The notes below the pieces were generated by a model. The model made no database searches. It saw only the letters and a program-made list of their open reading frames with translations, and had not been told where the DNA came from. Of a stretch of 55,346 nucleotides of DNA, positions 24,501 through 31,900 are shown piece after piece. Source of the stretch: Zygnema cylindricum. Lineage: Eukaryota; Streptophyta; Zygnematophyceae; Zygnematales; Zygnemataceae. The stretch covers positions 188,964-244,309 of the forward strand of contig JBBHKE010000050.1 of NCBI GenBank assembly GCA_037447655.1, written 5' to 3'. Each line of letters begins with the position of its first letter. Position 1 is the stretch's first letter. Made by a program: the position numbers and the translations under genes.

Positions 24501-26490
24501 TTTTTTTTTTTATTTTTTTTTTTATTCACTACTACAAAAGATTTGGTTGCTATTTTAAATTGAAATTGTTTAGAACTTGTATAAGATTTTGAAATTGCAA
24601 AAAAAATTGCAACCGAAATATAGCAATACTTGTAACATCATACGAATAAGGAAATTGCCATGTTCACACCCTTTAACCAAACTAAAAAATTATTTTTGTG
24701 GTTGTTTCTACGCTACTCCGGCAGATCCTTGCAATGTACAAAACTTTGCTATTAAACAACTGCAAGTGACAAATGGCCCGGGTGTCATGAATCCCTGTGG
24801 CAATGGAGTATGTATTCCATCGGGCAAAACCAACAAGTGCCTTTGCACCAAAACCTTTGTTGCTGTCAACAATACAGACGGCACCCAGACTTGTGCACCA
24901 GGTCCATATGCATAACACCATGGAAAATGATTTAAATGCATCATAACAACCGTCAACATATGCATTTCGAATAAAATATGCAAACTGATCATGTACCAAA
25001 AATCAACGGGAATAGAAAAAGGCCTCTAAATTTTTTGCATTGTGTTTTTTTTCATTTTTTTGTTTTTTTCTTTTCTTTTCCTTGAATTTGAATATTTTTG
25101 TGGTTTTTTGTCCAATTACTCTGATACTAATGTGAAGGATCACTTGGTCATATGACATTTCAGAAAATCCTTGCAAATTCTTTTCAAAGAATCCATGTGG
25201 TTTTGGCACCTGTGTGAAGTCTGTTATGAATCCCGGCTCATATCTTTGTATTTGCCCCATGGGCTATTCGCCTTCTGATTCCGAAAGCTCCCTCACATGC
25301 GTTCCAAGTAAGTAATACTACCTGATGTAGTCACGTTCCTTGTATTTGGAACACAGAAAACTGAGCTGGAAATTGGAAACAAAACGTTTTGCACTAGCTA
25401 ACCAAGTCATAATCATGTATTACTGTATATGTTAATGCATCCATCTAAGTCATGATCACATACTACATTTACTATACTTTATTTTTAGAGTTTATGTGTG
25501 CTTAAATATATCCTCTTTGGCATTGTTATTCCGCAAAAAGCCTGAATCTTCGTGGAATCTGATGTCCAGATGACCATTCTCTTGTCTGCCAGGTGTTACA
25601 CTTGAAGGACCAAAGTCCTACATTGTGCCAGAAGGTGGCACGGTGAGGTGTCGTGATATTTATAATGCTTACGGGATACCTCAAGCTACTTTTTTGAAGC
25701 AGAATCCGGTAATTTATTTCCTTTGGGTATATGCTTAGATCATTTTGTCTCTCTCACCTTTGGAGTTACATTTTTATGGAGAACATATTTTATGAAGAAT
25801 ATGTTACACAACGTTCTTCTGCACAATCTCTTGTCACGAACAGTCATATATATCAAGTATCTCAGGAAACATAAATTTACCAAAAACAAACAAAGAACCA
25901 CCGTTACGTCCAGCCTGTCAGATGTAAAGTCACACAGTGCCAAAAAAAATCAAAGATGCTTCACGTTTGAACACTACATGAGTCAGGCAAGTTGGATTTT
26001 TTCCTAGAGTTTACCTCCTAATAAACCACAATGTCAATTGAACAGACTTTAAACTGCAATTCCCCGCTGCCGGCAAAAGCAAGCGTGGATGTGACAGCAT
26101 ATCGCAACTGTTCATTACCCTATTCCACTATCGAGGTCAGTAAGTTATAACTTTTTGAATTAATCAGGAATCAAATTGAAGGGCTATTATGGAAGGCATA
26201 AATGCATTGCGAATTGGCTAGAAAACATGGGTGATGCTTCACGCACTCCTTAGTCATCTCATTTATTTCCATTATCAAAATGGTTTTCTTTGTGTTATGT
26301 TCACGTTCACTTATTTGATTTTTGAAGACCTTTCGTTTGTTTACAGGGTGACAGTTGCAGATCAATTGAACAAATGTTCAAGTTAACAACAAACCTTTCT
26401 GGTTTAGGCTCACGAAATCCAAACCTATCGCCAAATCCAGACCTCAACTGCTCCAGTCTTCAACCATACCAGCAGGTGCAAAAGACTTAA
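457..26490 (+). CDS. LRR-EGF-papain-EGF-LysM multidomain protein, 5' partial, 27 visible coding exons
   Basis: Visible exons: 17 LRR exons of 72 nt (457-528 to 20668-20739), then 21473-21822, 22046-22234, 22676-22902, 23095-23238, 24117-24336, 24725-24901, 25164-25307, 25593-25708, 26046-26135 and 26347-26490 (TAA). All have GT-AG borders. Together they give 3025 nt that read open for 1007 whole residues plus the stop. Order: LRRs (visible residues 1-408), degenerate LRR cap and EGF-like 1 (409-525), C1A peptidase (about 560-780), EGF-like 2 (785-843), EGF-like 3 (844-891), LysM1 (893-940), LysM2 (958-1005). The protease has Gln584, Cys590, His726 and Asn746. No transmembrane segment or kinase follows LysM2, so a secreted or wall-associated protein is inferred. 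LysM domains bind N-acetylglucosamine polymers; plant LRRs bind proteins or peptides. The signal peptide and N-terminal cap would lie before the window. The natural target is unknown. An alternative is two neighbouring genes, but the phase continuity argues against it. Confidence 0.8.
1071..1142 (+). CDS. LRR exon 2 (72 nt, phase 2)
   Basis: Acceptor TTCACAG, donor GTAAGAC. It reads WIYGNQLSGSIPSSMGKL then KSLVSL, a canonical plant LRR with NQLSGSIP. Its second half (KLKSL) is shared with LRR exon 10. Confidence 0.87.
1464..3880. repeat. degenerate CCAATG hexanucleotide array in intron 2
   Basis: About 2.4 kb of head-to-tail CCAATG-like hexamers (variants CCAATT, CTAATG, CAAATG, CCCATG) fill most of the intron between LRR exons 2 and 3. 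The 6-nt period removes stops from several frames at once, giving long false ORFs of alternating Asn-Ala or Met-Pro on the plus strand and Gly-Ile or Leu-Ala on the minus strand. The 3' part (about 3310-3880) is clearly related to 8220-8650, so array and exon were copied together. Confidence 0.92.
4000..4071 (+). CDS. LRR exon 3 (72 nt, phase 2)
   Basis: Acceptor GACACAG, donor GTAAGAC. It reads DLSQNQLSGTIPSSITQM then TSLTY plus a split Val codon. Flanking intron sequence is shared with LRR exons 6 and 8, marking a duplicated block. Confidence 0.87.
4072..6628 (+). other. intron 3 with decayed repeat sequence
   Basis: No LRR-like exon is visible. Positions 4220-4640 are related to 12215-12400 and 15560-15940, so a dispersed repeat copy is embedded here. 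4650-5650 has no recognisable coding function; the rest is AT-rich. Confidence 0.5.
6629..6700 (+). CDS. LRR exon 4 (72 nt, phase 2)
   Basis: Acceptor GTGGCAG, donor GTGAGAC. It reads DVANNYMSGSIPSSVGQM then RSLQYL. The upstream intron (about 6535-6628) is nearly the same as that before LRR exon 13, including the motif CACACTAACTTTGAGACACT. Confidence 0.86.
7592..7663 (+). CDS. LRR exon 5 (72 nt, phase 2)
   Basis: Acceptor GTCACAG, donor GTAAGAC. It reads VLFNNQLSGSIPLSIVNL then TSLREL. It pairs with LRR exon 15, sharing PLSIVNLTSL and intron sequence on both sides. Confidence 0.87.
8066..8850. repeat. second CCAATG hexanucleotide array, intron 5
   Basis: About 0.8 kb of the same degenerate hexamers as at 1464-3880. 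Long identical patches with 3310-3880, for example around CCCATTCC and GCGATTGCCGATGCCC, show descent by segmental duplication rather than independent expansion. LRR exon 6 follows, as exon 3 follows the first array. Confidence 0.9.
9021..9092 (+). CDS. LRR exon 6 (72 nt, phase 2)
   Basis: Acceptor GTCACAG, donor GTAAGAC. It reads RLFDNQLTGTIPSSIGQM then ISLTK plus a split codon. Closest relatives are LRR exons 3 and 8 (GTIPSS). Confidence 0.87.
9252..9851 (+). other. AT-rich intron tract without recognisable feature
   Basis: About 600 bases of very AT-rich, AATAA-like simple sequence in intron 6. No exon, RNA gene or element border is visible. Confidence 0.5.
9852..10283. mobile_element. 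hAT-like MITE (432 bp) in intron 6
   Basis: It begins TAGTGTTGTTTACCGG and ends in AAAACACTA. It is flanked by ATAATTAC (9844-9851) and ATAATCAC (10284-10291), an 8-bp target duplication with one mismatch. The TAGTG/CACTA ends and 8-bp duplication fit hAT. The interior is rich in GATAACTATCGGCGATAA-like self-complementary segments and codes for nothing. Related copies lie at about 44355-44650, 47443-48503 and 54046-54840. Confidence 0.8.
11154..11225 (+). CDS. LRR exon 7 (72 nt, phase 2)
   Basis: Acceptor TTACAG, donor GTAAGTC. It reads SLENNALSGSIPMSIGNL then SSLQYL. The NNALSG and GNLSSL forms define a sub-family with LRR exons 9 and 11, whose flanking introns also match. Confidence 0.86.
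11493..12405 (-). repeat. decayed coding-like repeat unit, copy 1 (unrecognised)
   Basis: On the minus strand 11530-11730 reads KGGNNFKTLTAKKS and 11811-12011 reads FVMPKEFVWNMASQSTTR. Both have counterparts around 14879-15410; 12215-12400 matches 15560-15790 and 4220-4460. Frames are broken, so this looks like a degenerate transposon or gene fragment copied with the intron block. I do not recognise the family. Confidence 0.45.
12512..12583 (+). CDS. LRR exon 8 (72 nt, phase 2)
   Basis: Acceptor GTCATAG, donor GTAAGTC. It reads GLSDNQLSGTIPSSMVQL then TSLIEL. Intron flanks match those of LRR exons 3 and 6. Confidence 0.86.
13390..13461 (+). CDS. LRR exon 9 (72 nt, phase 2)
   Basis: Acceptor GATACAG, donor GTAAGTC. 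It reads RLYNNALIGNIPLSIGNL then SSLQLL. It lies in a repeat of the exon-7 block: 12750-13700 resembles 10480-11460. Confidence 0.85.
13891..13962 (+). CDS. LRR exon 10 (72 nt, phase 2)
   Basis: Acceptor ATTACAG, donor GTAAAAT. It reads QLHNNRFSGSIPSSITKL then KSLQTL. It lies only 429 bases after LRR exon 9, giving one of the shortest introns of the array. Confidence 0.85.
14454..14525 (+). CDS. LRR exon 11 (72 nt, phase 2)
   Basis: Acceptor TTACAG, donor GTAAGTC. It reads SLYANTLSGSIPLSIGSL then SFLQSL. It is the third member of the exon 7/9/11 block family. Confidence 0.86.
14879..15940 (-). repeat. decayed coding-like repeat unit, copy 2 (unrecognised)
   Basis: This matches 11493-12405 in order and orientation. 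14879-15115 gives the longest readable minus-strand peptide, with KGGSNFKTLTIKKATEKL followed by a Trp-containing segment. 15216-15407 and 15635-15940 carry further matching but broken frames. No family recognised. Confidence 0.45.
16389..16460 (+). CDS. LRR exon 12 (72 nt, phase 2)
   Basis: Acceptor TTACAG, donor GTAAGAC. It reads DLAVNQLSGSIPSTIGQL then TSLTFL, close to the consensus of the whole array. Confidence 0.88.
17242..17313 (+). CDS. LRR exon 13 (72 nt, phase 2)
   Basis: Acceptor GTCTTAG, donor GTAAGAC. It reads DLGRNSLSGSIPSSIGQM then RSLQFL. It is the duplicate partner of LRR exon 4; introns match before and after (compare 7080-7400 with 17700-18010). Confidence 0.87.
18587..18658 (+). 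CDS. LRR exon 14 (72 nt, phase 2)
   Basis: It reads WLYDNLLNGSIPSSIGQM then TSLQHV; donor GTAAGAC. The acceptor TCAAAAG has lost the usual TCACAG and has a weak pyrimidine tract, so this exon may be skipped. Skipping a 72-nt exon would stay in frame. Confidence 0.78.
19074..19145 (+). CDS. LRR exon 15 (72 nt, phase 2)
   Basis: Acceptor GTCACAG, donor GTAAGAC. It reads ALFTNKLSGNIPLSIVNL then TSLLDL; duplicate partner of LRR exon 5. Confidence 0.87.
19806..19877 (+). CDS. LRR exon 16 (72 nt, phase 2)
   Basis: Acceptor GTCACAG, donor GTAAGAC. It reads WISSNQLNGSIPSSIDKM then ISLQSV. It shares NGSIPSSI with LRR exon 14. Confidence 0.86.
20291..20398. repeat. 55-bp tandem duplication in intron 16
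   Basis: Two near-identical 55-bp units, each starting ACAATCTGTCATAACATATG, stand head to tail. The sequence appears non-coding. Confidence 0.9.
20668..20739 (+). CDS. LRR exon 17 (72 nt, phase 2)
   Basis: Acceptor GTTGCAG, donor GTGAGTA. It reads DMSNNKLVGVIPASFSKL then QKLQEL. Its splice sites and sequence differ from the repeated exons, so it is an older, non-amplified repeat next to the cap. Confidence 0.88.
21473..21822 (+). CDS. LRR C-terminal repeats plus EGF-like domain 1
   Basis: Acceptor TTCCAG, donor GTGAGCC. It starts with KLQNNLLSGQITLTF and VDVRNNYLSGTTV, two LRR turns, then LTCLNNTNNC, a capping Cys region. An EGF-like module follows with CGDHGICTALDVACTCDEGY. It ends phase 1. 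Several NxS/T sites and the cysteines indicate an extracellular protein. Confidence 0.88.
22046..22234 (+). CDS. papain-like domain, N-terminal exon
   Basis: Acceptor GTTCAG, donor GTACGT. It contains NWNWVNRQAVTAIRDQKTC, equivalent to the start of mature papain, where the Gln forms the oxyanion hole. No ERFNIN-type I29 prodomain precedes it; the EGF-like exon lies directly upstream, so zymogen control would have to be unusual. Confidence 0.87.
22676..22902 (+). CDS. papain-like domain, catalytic cysteine exon
   Basis: Acceptor TTCCAG, donor GTAAGTT. Joined to the previous exon it reads TCNTCWLFASISAIESAL, matching papain CGSCWAFS; the second Cys is the nucleophile (visible residue 590). ETQILNCSS and CSSGGWPFQALDYA match the conserved LVDC and CNGG regions. 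Confidence 0.9.
23095..23238 (+). CDS. papain-like domain, central exon
   Basis: Acceptor GTGCAG, donor GTGAGT; 48 codons, phase 0. It carries LLLALQQQPAIVSIEASG, equivalent to papain LLYSIANQPVSVVLQAAG, then FLNYDPKK leading to the GIF/GVF strand. Confidence 0.88.
23239..24116 (+). other. intron within the protease domain
   Basis: 878 bases. About 23630-23960 holds short self-complementary pieces (TTTCGCGAAA-like and CGTACGT-like), possibly an old MITE, but no border can be fixed. No exon seen. Confidence 0.4.
24117..24336 (+). CDS. papain-like domain, catalytic His/Asn exon
   Basis: Acceptor TTGCAG, donor GTAATG. It contains GVDHAVVVVGYD (catalytic His, residue 726) and [20 protein letters not shown] (catalytic Asn, residue 746, and the GWG-like loop), then GICGINSLPAVIPIV, the usual end of C1A domains. 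Cys-His spacing of 136 residues is close to papain's 134. Confidence 0.92.
24725..24901 (+). CDS. EGF-like exon 2
   Basis: Acceptor CGGCAG, donor GTCCATA (weak). The Cys pattern includes DPCNVQN, NPCGNGVCIPSGKTNKCLC and TQTCAPG. Phase 1 on both sides, the standard for shuffled extracellular modules. Confidence 0.82.
25164..25307 (+). CDS. EGF-like exon 3
   Basis: Acceptor TTTCAG, donor GTAAGT. It reads ENPCKFFSKNPCGFGTCVK, then SYLCICPMGYSPSDSE and LTCVPS, a six-Cys EGF-like module; phase 1-1. Confidence 0.87.
25593..25708 (+). CDS. LysM domain 1, first half
   Basis: Acceptor TGCCAG, donor GTAATT. It reads YIVPEGGTVRCRDIYNAYGI then PQATFLKQNP. The pattern Y-V-x-G-G-T-x-x-I-x-x-x-G-I-x-x-x-x-F-x-x-x-N-P matches LysM. 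Confidence 0.8.
26046..26135 (+). CDS. LysM domain 1, second half, and linker
   Basis: Acceptor GAACAG, donor GTCAGT. It begins TLNCNSPLPAKASVDV, completing the NP-x-LNC motif of LysM1, then CSLPYSTIE leads into LysM2. Phase 0. Confidence 0.78.
26347..26490 (+). CDS. LysM domain 2 and stop (terminal exon)
   Basis: Acceptor TTACAG. It reads GDSCRSIEQMFKLTTNLSGL and NPDLNCSSLQPYQQVQKT, then TAA. GDSCxSI and NPDLNCSSLQP are typical of Cys-containing LysM. A GT follows CAG at 26476, but reading through gives a stop within five codons at the place where LysM domains normally end, so I treat it as the last exon. Confidence 0.8.
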   Translation, partial: GDSCRSIEQMFKLTTNLSGLGSRNPNLSPNPDLNCSSLQPYQQVQKT

Positions 26491-26655
26491 TTTATTACTT
26501 TCTACAACTGTTAGTGAAAAAGAAATAACAGCAATGCCTCGAAACATACAAAATGGATTGCTCCGTACATATTTTGGCAGCGGTAAAATTATTAGACAAG
26601 CCACAAAGGTTTGATCATATACTTTCCAGTTTTTGCGGCTGTATAAGTCTACCTG
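26417..26655 (+). repeat. 239-bp direct repeat, copy 1 (LysM2 exon end plus downstream)
   Basis: The segment from ATCCAAACCTATCG to AAGTCTACCTG recurs without visible change at 27353-27591, 936 bases downstream. It includes the last coding part of LysM2 and the stop. Confidence 0.93.
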
Positions 26656-27352
26656 TTTAAACTGTCACAATTGCCTATGAGGTCCGTCCGTCTTGACTCC
26701 GTGGTTAGGCGAGCTCTTTCTATGTCATTTTCATTTAAAAGAAATCATATATGCAATGGGTCAAGATGTCCTGGCTATTACAATACGTACGTGATATTTA
26801 TACGTGTAAGGTACTCTATAATTTTCTAGGGATTTTTAGGGTGAAAAAATAAATTCTTGAAAGACAAAACATCTTTCATCGTCAATATCTTTCATCGTCA
26901 ACAAACACACGTGGGCATGTTTGATATCCTCTTTATCATCGCAGTGGTTCTTGAGCCTTTGACGGATCTAAGAGAAAACTTGGGTTCACAAGACCTTGTT
27001 GCGGAGTAAACTTCGTACAGAACTAAAAGAAAAAAACCAAAAAAAGTATATGAGAAAAGGTTCACAAAATAATATATTAGAAAAGTTACACAAAATAACA
27101 TAGGAAAGCCCCTTTACTTTCTTTTGTGTCCATCGCCAGGTTGTCACTCCTCCTTTTCTCCCGTTCTCCACCTCTCTTTTCTTGTTCCCACTCCTTCTCC
27201 AGTTTTTCCTCGCTCTACTTATGCATTGCTGTTGTTTTGGAAAGCTTTAGTCCTCTCTATGCCTCGAGTGTGAGGGAGAGAGAGTTTCACGAATTAGCAT
27301 ATGTTTGGTTGTAAGTTCGTTTCATTACATACCAGAATTGATGTTCCACTAG

Positions 27353-27591
27353 ATCCAAACCTATCGCCAAATCCAGACCTCAACTGCTCCAGTCTTCAAC
27401 CATACCAGCAGGTGCAAAAGACTTAATTTATTACTTTCTACAACTGTTAGTGAAAAAGAAATAACAGCAATGCCTCGAAACATACAAAATGGATTGCTCC
27501 GTACATATTTTGGCAGCGGTAAAATTATTAGACAAGCCACAAAGGTTTGATCATATACTTTCCAGTTTTTGCGGCTGTATAAGTCTACCTG
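27353..27591 (+). pseudogene. 239-bp direct repeat, copy 2: orphan LysM2 exon fragment
   Basis: Identical to 26417-26655 as read by eye. It starts directly after TTCCACTAG, so an AG could act as a new 3' splice site for an alternative last exon, but the fragment lacks the GDSC start of LysM2. Perfect identity means a very recent duplication or an assembly artefact. Confidence 0.75.
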
Positions 27592-27606
27592 ATTGTAGCT
27601 AGACCG

Positions 27607-27735
27607 AAAAGGGGGGAGGGGGAAGGAGAGAGGGAGAAGAGAGGGGAGGCGGAGGGGGAAGCGGAGGGGGACAGGGAGAGGAAGGAGGGAGAGGGAGAGG
27701 AAGGGGGAGGGGGAGGGAGAGAGGGGGGAGAGAGG
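27607..27735. repeat. purine (G/A) tract
   Basis: About 130 bases of almost pure GGGGAGG/GAGAGG sequence between the LRR-protease gene and the CIR1-like gene; possible triplex- or quadruplex-forming sequence. Confidence 0.85.
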
Positions 27736-28998
27736 CCTTCAAGTGTTTAGGAATCGAAAACATTTATTAGGCTTTGCAACTTTTACAAAAAAATAGGTTC
27801 TTCACAAAATGTAGAGTTTCAAATCTTTGACTATGGCTGTGTAGATTATGAATTTTTTAGTAAAAACGTATTTTTAACAGAAATTGACCTTTCCTACTGC
27901 AGATGTTCATTACATTTCAGGTTTACGTACTTTTTGATTTTACATTTTGCATGTTAAAAAAAAAGAAGTAAAATATGAAGAGCTACAGACTATACATTAA
28001 AAAAAAAAAACTATGTCGATTTTTGCAAAGCCCTGTAAGAAAGGTAACAAAAGAAATAAAATTATAATAAAAATAAAATCATAAAACAAAATTAATAACG
28101 ATTAATAAATATAAAAGCATAAATCAACATCTCACCGGCCAGTGAAATGCCAGGGAGGACCTGACTCATAATTGTCCTCCATTGTGACAAGTGTCACGTT
28201 GAGAGAGCACATAAAAAAGTTCAGCCTTTAGCACCTCTCTCATTAAAGCCCAATCCGTACAGCATCCGTACGGTATCGTACGTCAATAGTTCTATACAAT
28301 TGCAGTGAAAAGTGCGAAAATCGGAGAAAGTCTTCAAATTTCAAAAATATGTTGGACAACGCTATCAAGGTTTTTCCAAAACATACGGATTATATCTGTA
28401 ATCCATATTATTTTAAAGCAATGTGTTTCTGGATAAGGATATTTCCACGTGGATATAATTTTTTTTTCGTATTAAATAGAGTGGATTGCGGTCGCTTTTC
28501 TTCAATTACGCATTCTTGAATTCTGTACTTCTGGAGAATTTTTGTGAAATGCCACCTAGCACTATGCACATCTTTTAGTGTATAATATGAATTTAAATAG
28601 TGCGATCGCACTCTAAATCTGCGGCTGTGTACGGTTCTCTGTACTTTTGTCTCGCATTCTCGACGATACCGCCATGGGATTAAATGCTGACGTCATCCCC
28701 AAAGCTCCATTCCGATTCGCAGTTTTGCTCACTAGTTGCAAATTTTGTTCTTCCGCCTCTGTTAGGGTTTCTCTCTGTTATCTCCTATCTGTCCATTCAA
28801 TCTTCAACCTATTTTCCTCTTTTCCCTTCAGAACTGCTCCAGTGGTTCTGTATTTTATTGATCATTCACTGCTCCTTATTCCACAGCATTCCACAGCAGA
28901 GAATTTGCTCTTGCCATCATCATTTTTCTTCATTTGCAGGATTTCATAAGCCTTTTATTTCTGATTGCCCTTGTGTTTAAAACTAGAAGTTCAGGAAG
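27736..28998 (+). other. intergenic region and upstream region of the CIR1-like gene
   Basis: No coding exon is supported. AT-rich to about 28130. GTAC motifs cluster at 28255-28290 (three) and 28628-28645 (two). A C/T-rich probable leader or 5' UTR precedes the ATG at 28999. Confidence 0.5.
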
Positions 28999-31900
28999 AT
29001 GTCGAAGGGCCGGAAAGGTGGTACGGATGAGGTGGACTTTAAACTGAAGTCTGGAACAGCTTGGTCTCATAACTATCTTAACCAAAAACCATGGCACCCT
29101 CTCTCTTACCCCAACCAGAGGAGAAAGTGGATTTCAGAACAGATGCATGCACAGAAGATGAAGCTGCAAGCGGAAGTTGCAAAAGAGGTCCGTTTTTGCT
29201 TTTTTATATCGCTTTTGAATGGTATGTTCCCTGAGGAATTGGCATCATTATTGGTTTTGTTCTGCTTCTCAGCTGATCAGGGCGTTTGATACCAGAAAAA
29301 GAGAAGCAAATGAGATTTTTAAGGTTTTGCAAAGTATGGTCTACCATGTCATAACCCATGCCCATTACATCATGGCACATCATATCTCATCACATCATAT
29401 AAGATTGCAATGAATTGCATCACATCCTATTAATTCTCATCAAATCGTATTGGATTACATCACATAATATCGTTACACATCACATCACAGCATATTGTAT
29501 CACATCACCTAAGGTTGCATTACATCACATCATATTAATCACACTGCATAATTTTCATCGCATCATATTACATCACATCAGATTGCATCGCATCGCATCG
29601 CATCACATCATGTTGGATTATGTTACATAATATCCCTTACATCCACTTTACCATCGTATCCTATTGCCTTAAAATGCATCGCATATCATTGCCCAACCTT
29701 CAATGACATTTCATCACATATATGACGTCATATGACAATGAACGCCTTTACATTGTGTCTTAGAATCAAAAGACACCATACCATTTCATGTATTATTAGT
29801 TATGCGTTTCCACCATGTTGGGATCTGGCTGCAGTTTTCTCAAGAGCAAGATTTTTTCAAGCAGGCTGCAATTCTTTCTAAAAGAGATAAAGAAAAGGTA
29901 TGCAACACTGAGCATCCCCTTTTTTCCCTTTTCTTTCCTTTTCTTCCCTTTTTTTTCTGGTTGCAAATTACCTTTGTGCATGTTGAAAGAAAAGTAGTTT
30001 TAAGAGTTTAATTGGGGCAGAATAAACCTTGTAACTTGAGAACTGTCAAACATCTCAGTTTTGTTTTTTGTACACCTGTATTCTTTTGCGTAGAATATAT
30101 GAAGCTCAAAAAAAAAAAATGTTTTTTGTACATCTGTATTATTTTTCTTAGAATATATGAAGCTCTGTGATAAGATTATAGGAAAATTGATTGTCTCTTT
30201 GAAAACGTTTTAGTTTACATTGACACAGTGGGATCTTTAAACGGAACTAATCTGCAATCTGAAAATAAGGAGTTATCGACGTAACAGTACATTTCCAGTC
30301 GTACATGGTTTAGGTCATTTGTCTTACTTCGGTCCATTTGATTGAGCTACAGTAATCGCTCAGTTGTGATACCATGCAAAGACTTGACAAATTGGGAAGA
30401 GAAAACAAAAAAAAAAAAACCTTAGTTCCTCTGAATTCCTTAATACTTGCACACTAAACCGATAGAGGGAGGAGTTCATGGAAAAAACATATAGAAGAAA
30501 AGCGAAAGAGAAGGTTAGGATTATCCGGTGAAAGTTTTTTATTCAAAAGTTGAACCATCCTCTCTCAATTTGTTGGGATGTTCCGAGGAGATTATGGACA
30601 AGAGATGGTGGGAAAGGGAAAGATGATGTTCGAATATTAAGAGTCTTAAAAAATGAAAGTTCTCTCTCGGGGATGTTTCGAACCGAGGAAAAGCTGTCGG
30701 TAAAGGTCCCTGAATTAAATGCCGCCATTGGATAAACCGGTCCGAAAAACCGAAGGGGAGGGAAGAGGGTGGGAGAAAGGGAGAGTCAGGCTGATCAGGC
30801 GATAGGCGGCGACGCCATATTGATGTTGACGACTTTTGCTGACTCTATTTTTTTTTTGATAACATAATAGAGAAGGAGACATTGTGGCCGGTGTTGTTGA
30901 GGAAAAACGAAAACCACGTGCAAAGGACGTATTTGGAAGAACCATAGCAACTGCAGAGGAGTTTGCAGAGCTGAAGAATGCACCAAAGTATGTGCAAGAA
31001 TCTTCACCAAGTTCATTTTGCTAGACTTGTGTTATGTTTCACTGGCCTTTGCTATATTGATATGGTTTTGTCTTTTCAATCGCTTCAAAGTTACGGAGTA
31101 TTTATTTTGAATGTAGAGCCATTTGGTCGACAGTTAGTATGCCATGGCAAAATTGGCACTGTTTTATAACATCGTCTTTTTAATTTAGGATGTATGGAAA
31201 GAGCCATACTTATGATGAATGATGAATGATGAATGTTTAATTTTATAAACCATCACGGCGGTGTTTTGTTGCATCTGGGAATCGAAAACCGATCCCTCTT
31301 CTCCCTACTTACTGTTACTGACCTCACTAATTTAGTTATTTGTTATTAGTTATTCGTCACGAAATATGGTTTTTTTTTTTGGTGGTCATTTTCTAGATTT
31401 CTCTTTGATTGACTTGCGGAAATAATAGCTCCGGTGGTTGTCTTTTTGTCAATGTAGAATGGAGACCGGTATTGTGGGACGAGCCAAACCCTTTGGAATT
31501 GAAATTAGGAATGTGAGGTGTGCACGCTGTGGAGCCATGGGACATCAAAGTGGAGATAGGGAGTGTCCAATGCAAAATGCGGTGACTGCAGTTGAATTAG
31601 ATCGACAAAAGAGAGAGGACCCTCTCACAGTCATAATGGCGAATATTGTTGAGGAGGTGATTGTCTTCCCCGCTAACACTCTGAATTGCCACTAGAGTTG
31701 GCAATAGTAATTCGGTGTTGTTTTTGTCTTTCTGTTGGTTTTCTGGTTGGGCTTTCACCATAAATTGGTGTTAATATGACTATTTGCACAAACGGCCAGG
31801 AATTGTCTGCGTTAATTGCACCTAATTTTGGATGAATTGTAGAATTTAATTTTAATTTCTCAGTGACACTAATAACATCTTTACTGTAGTAGCGATACAC

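Noticed and set aside
27353-27591. A second complete LysM gene
   Set aside because: The fragment starts in the middle of LysM2 and has no upstream exons; it is a copied exon end.
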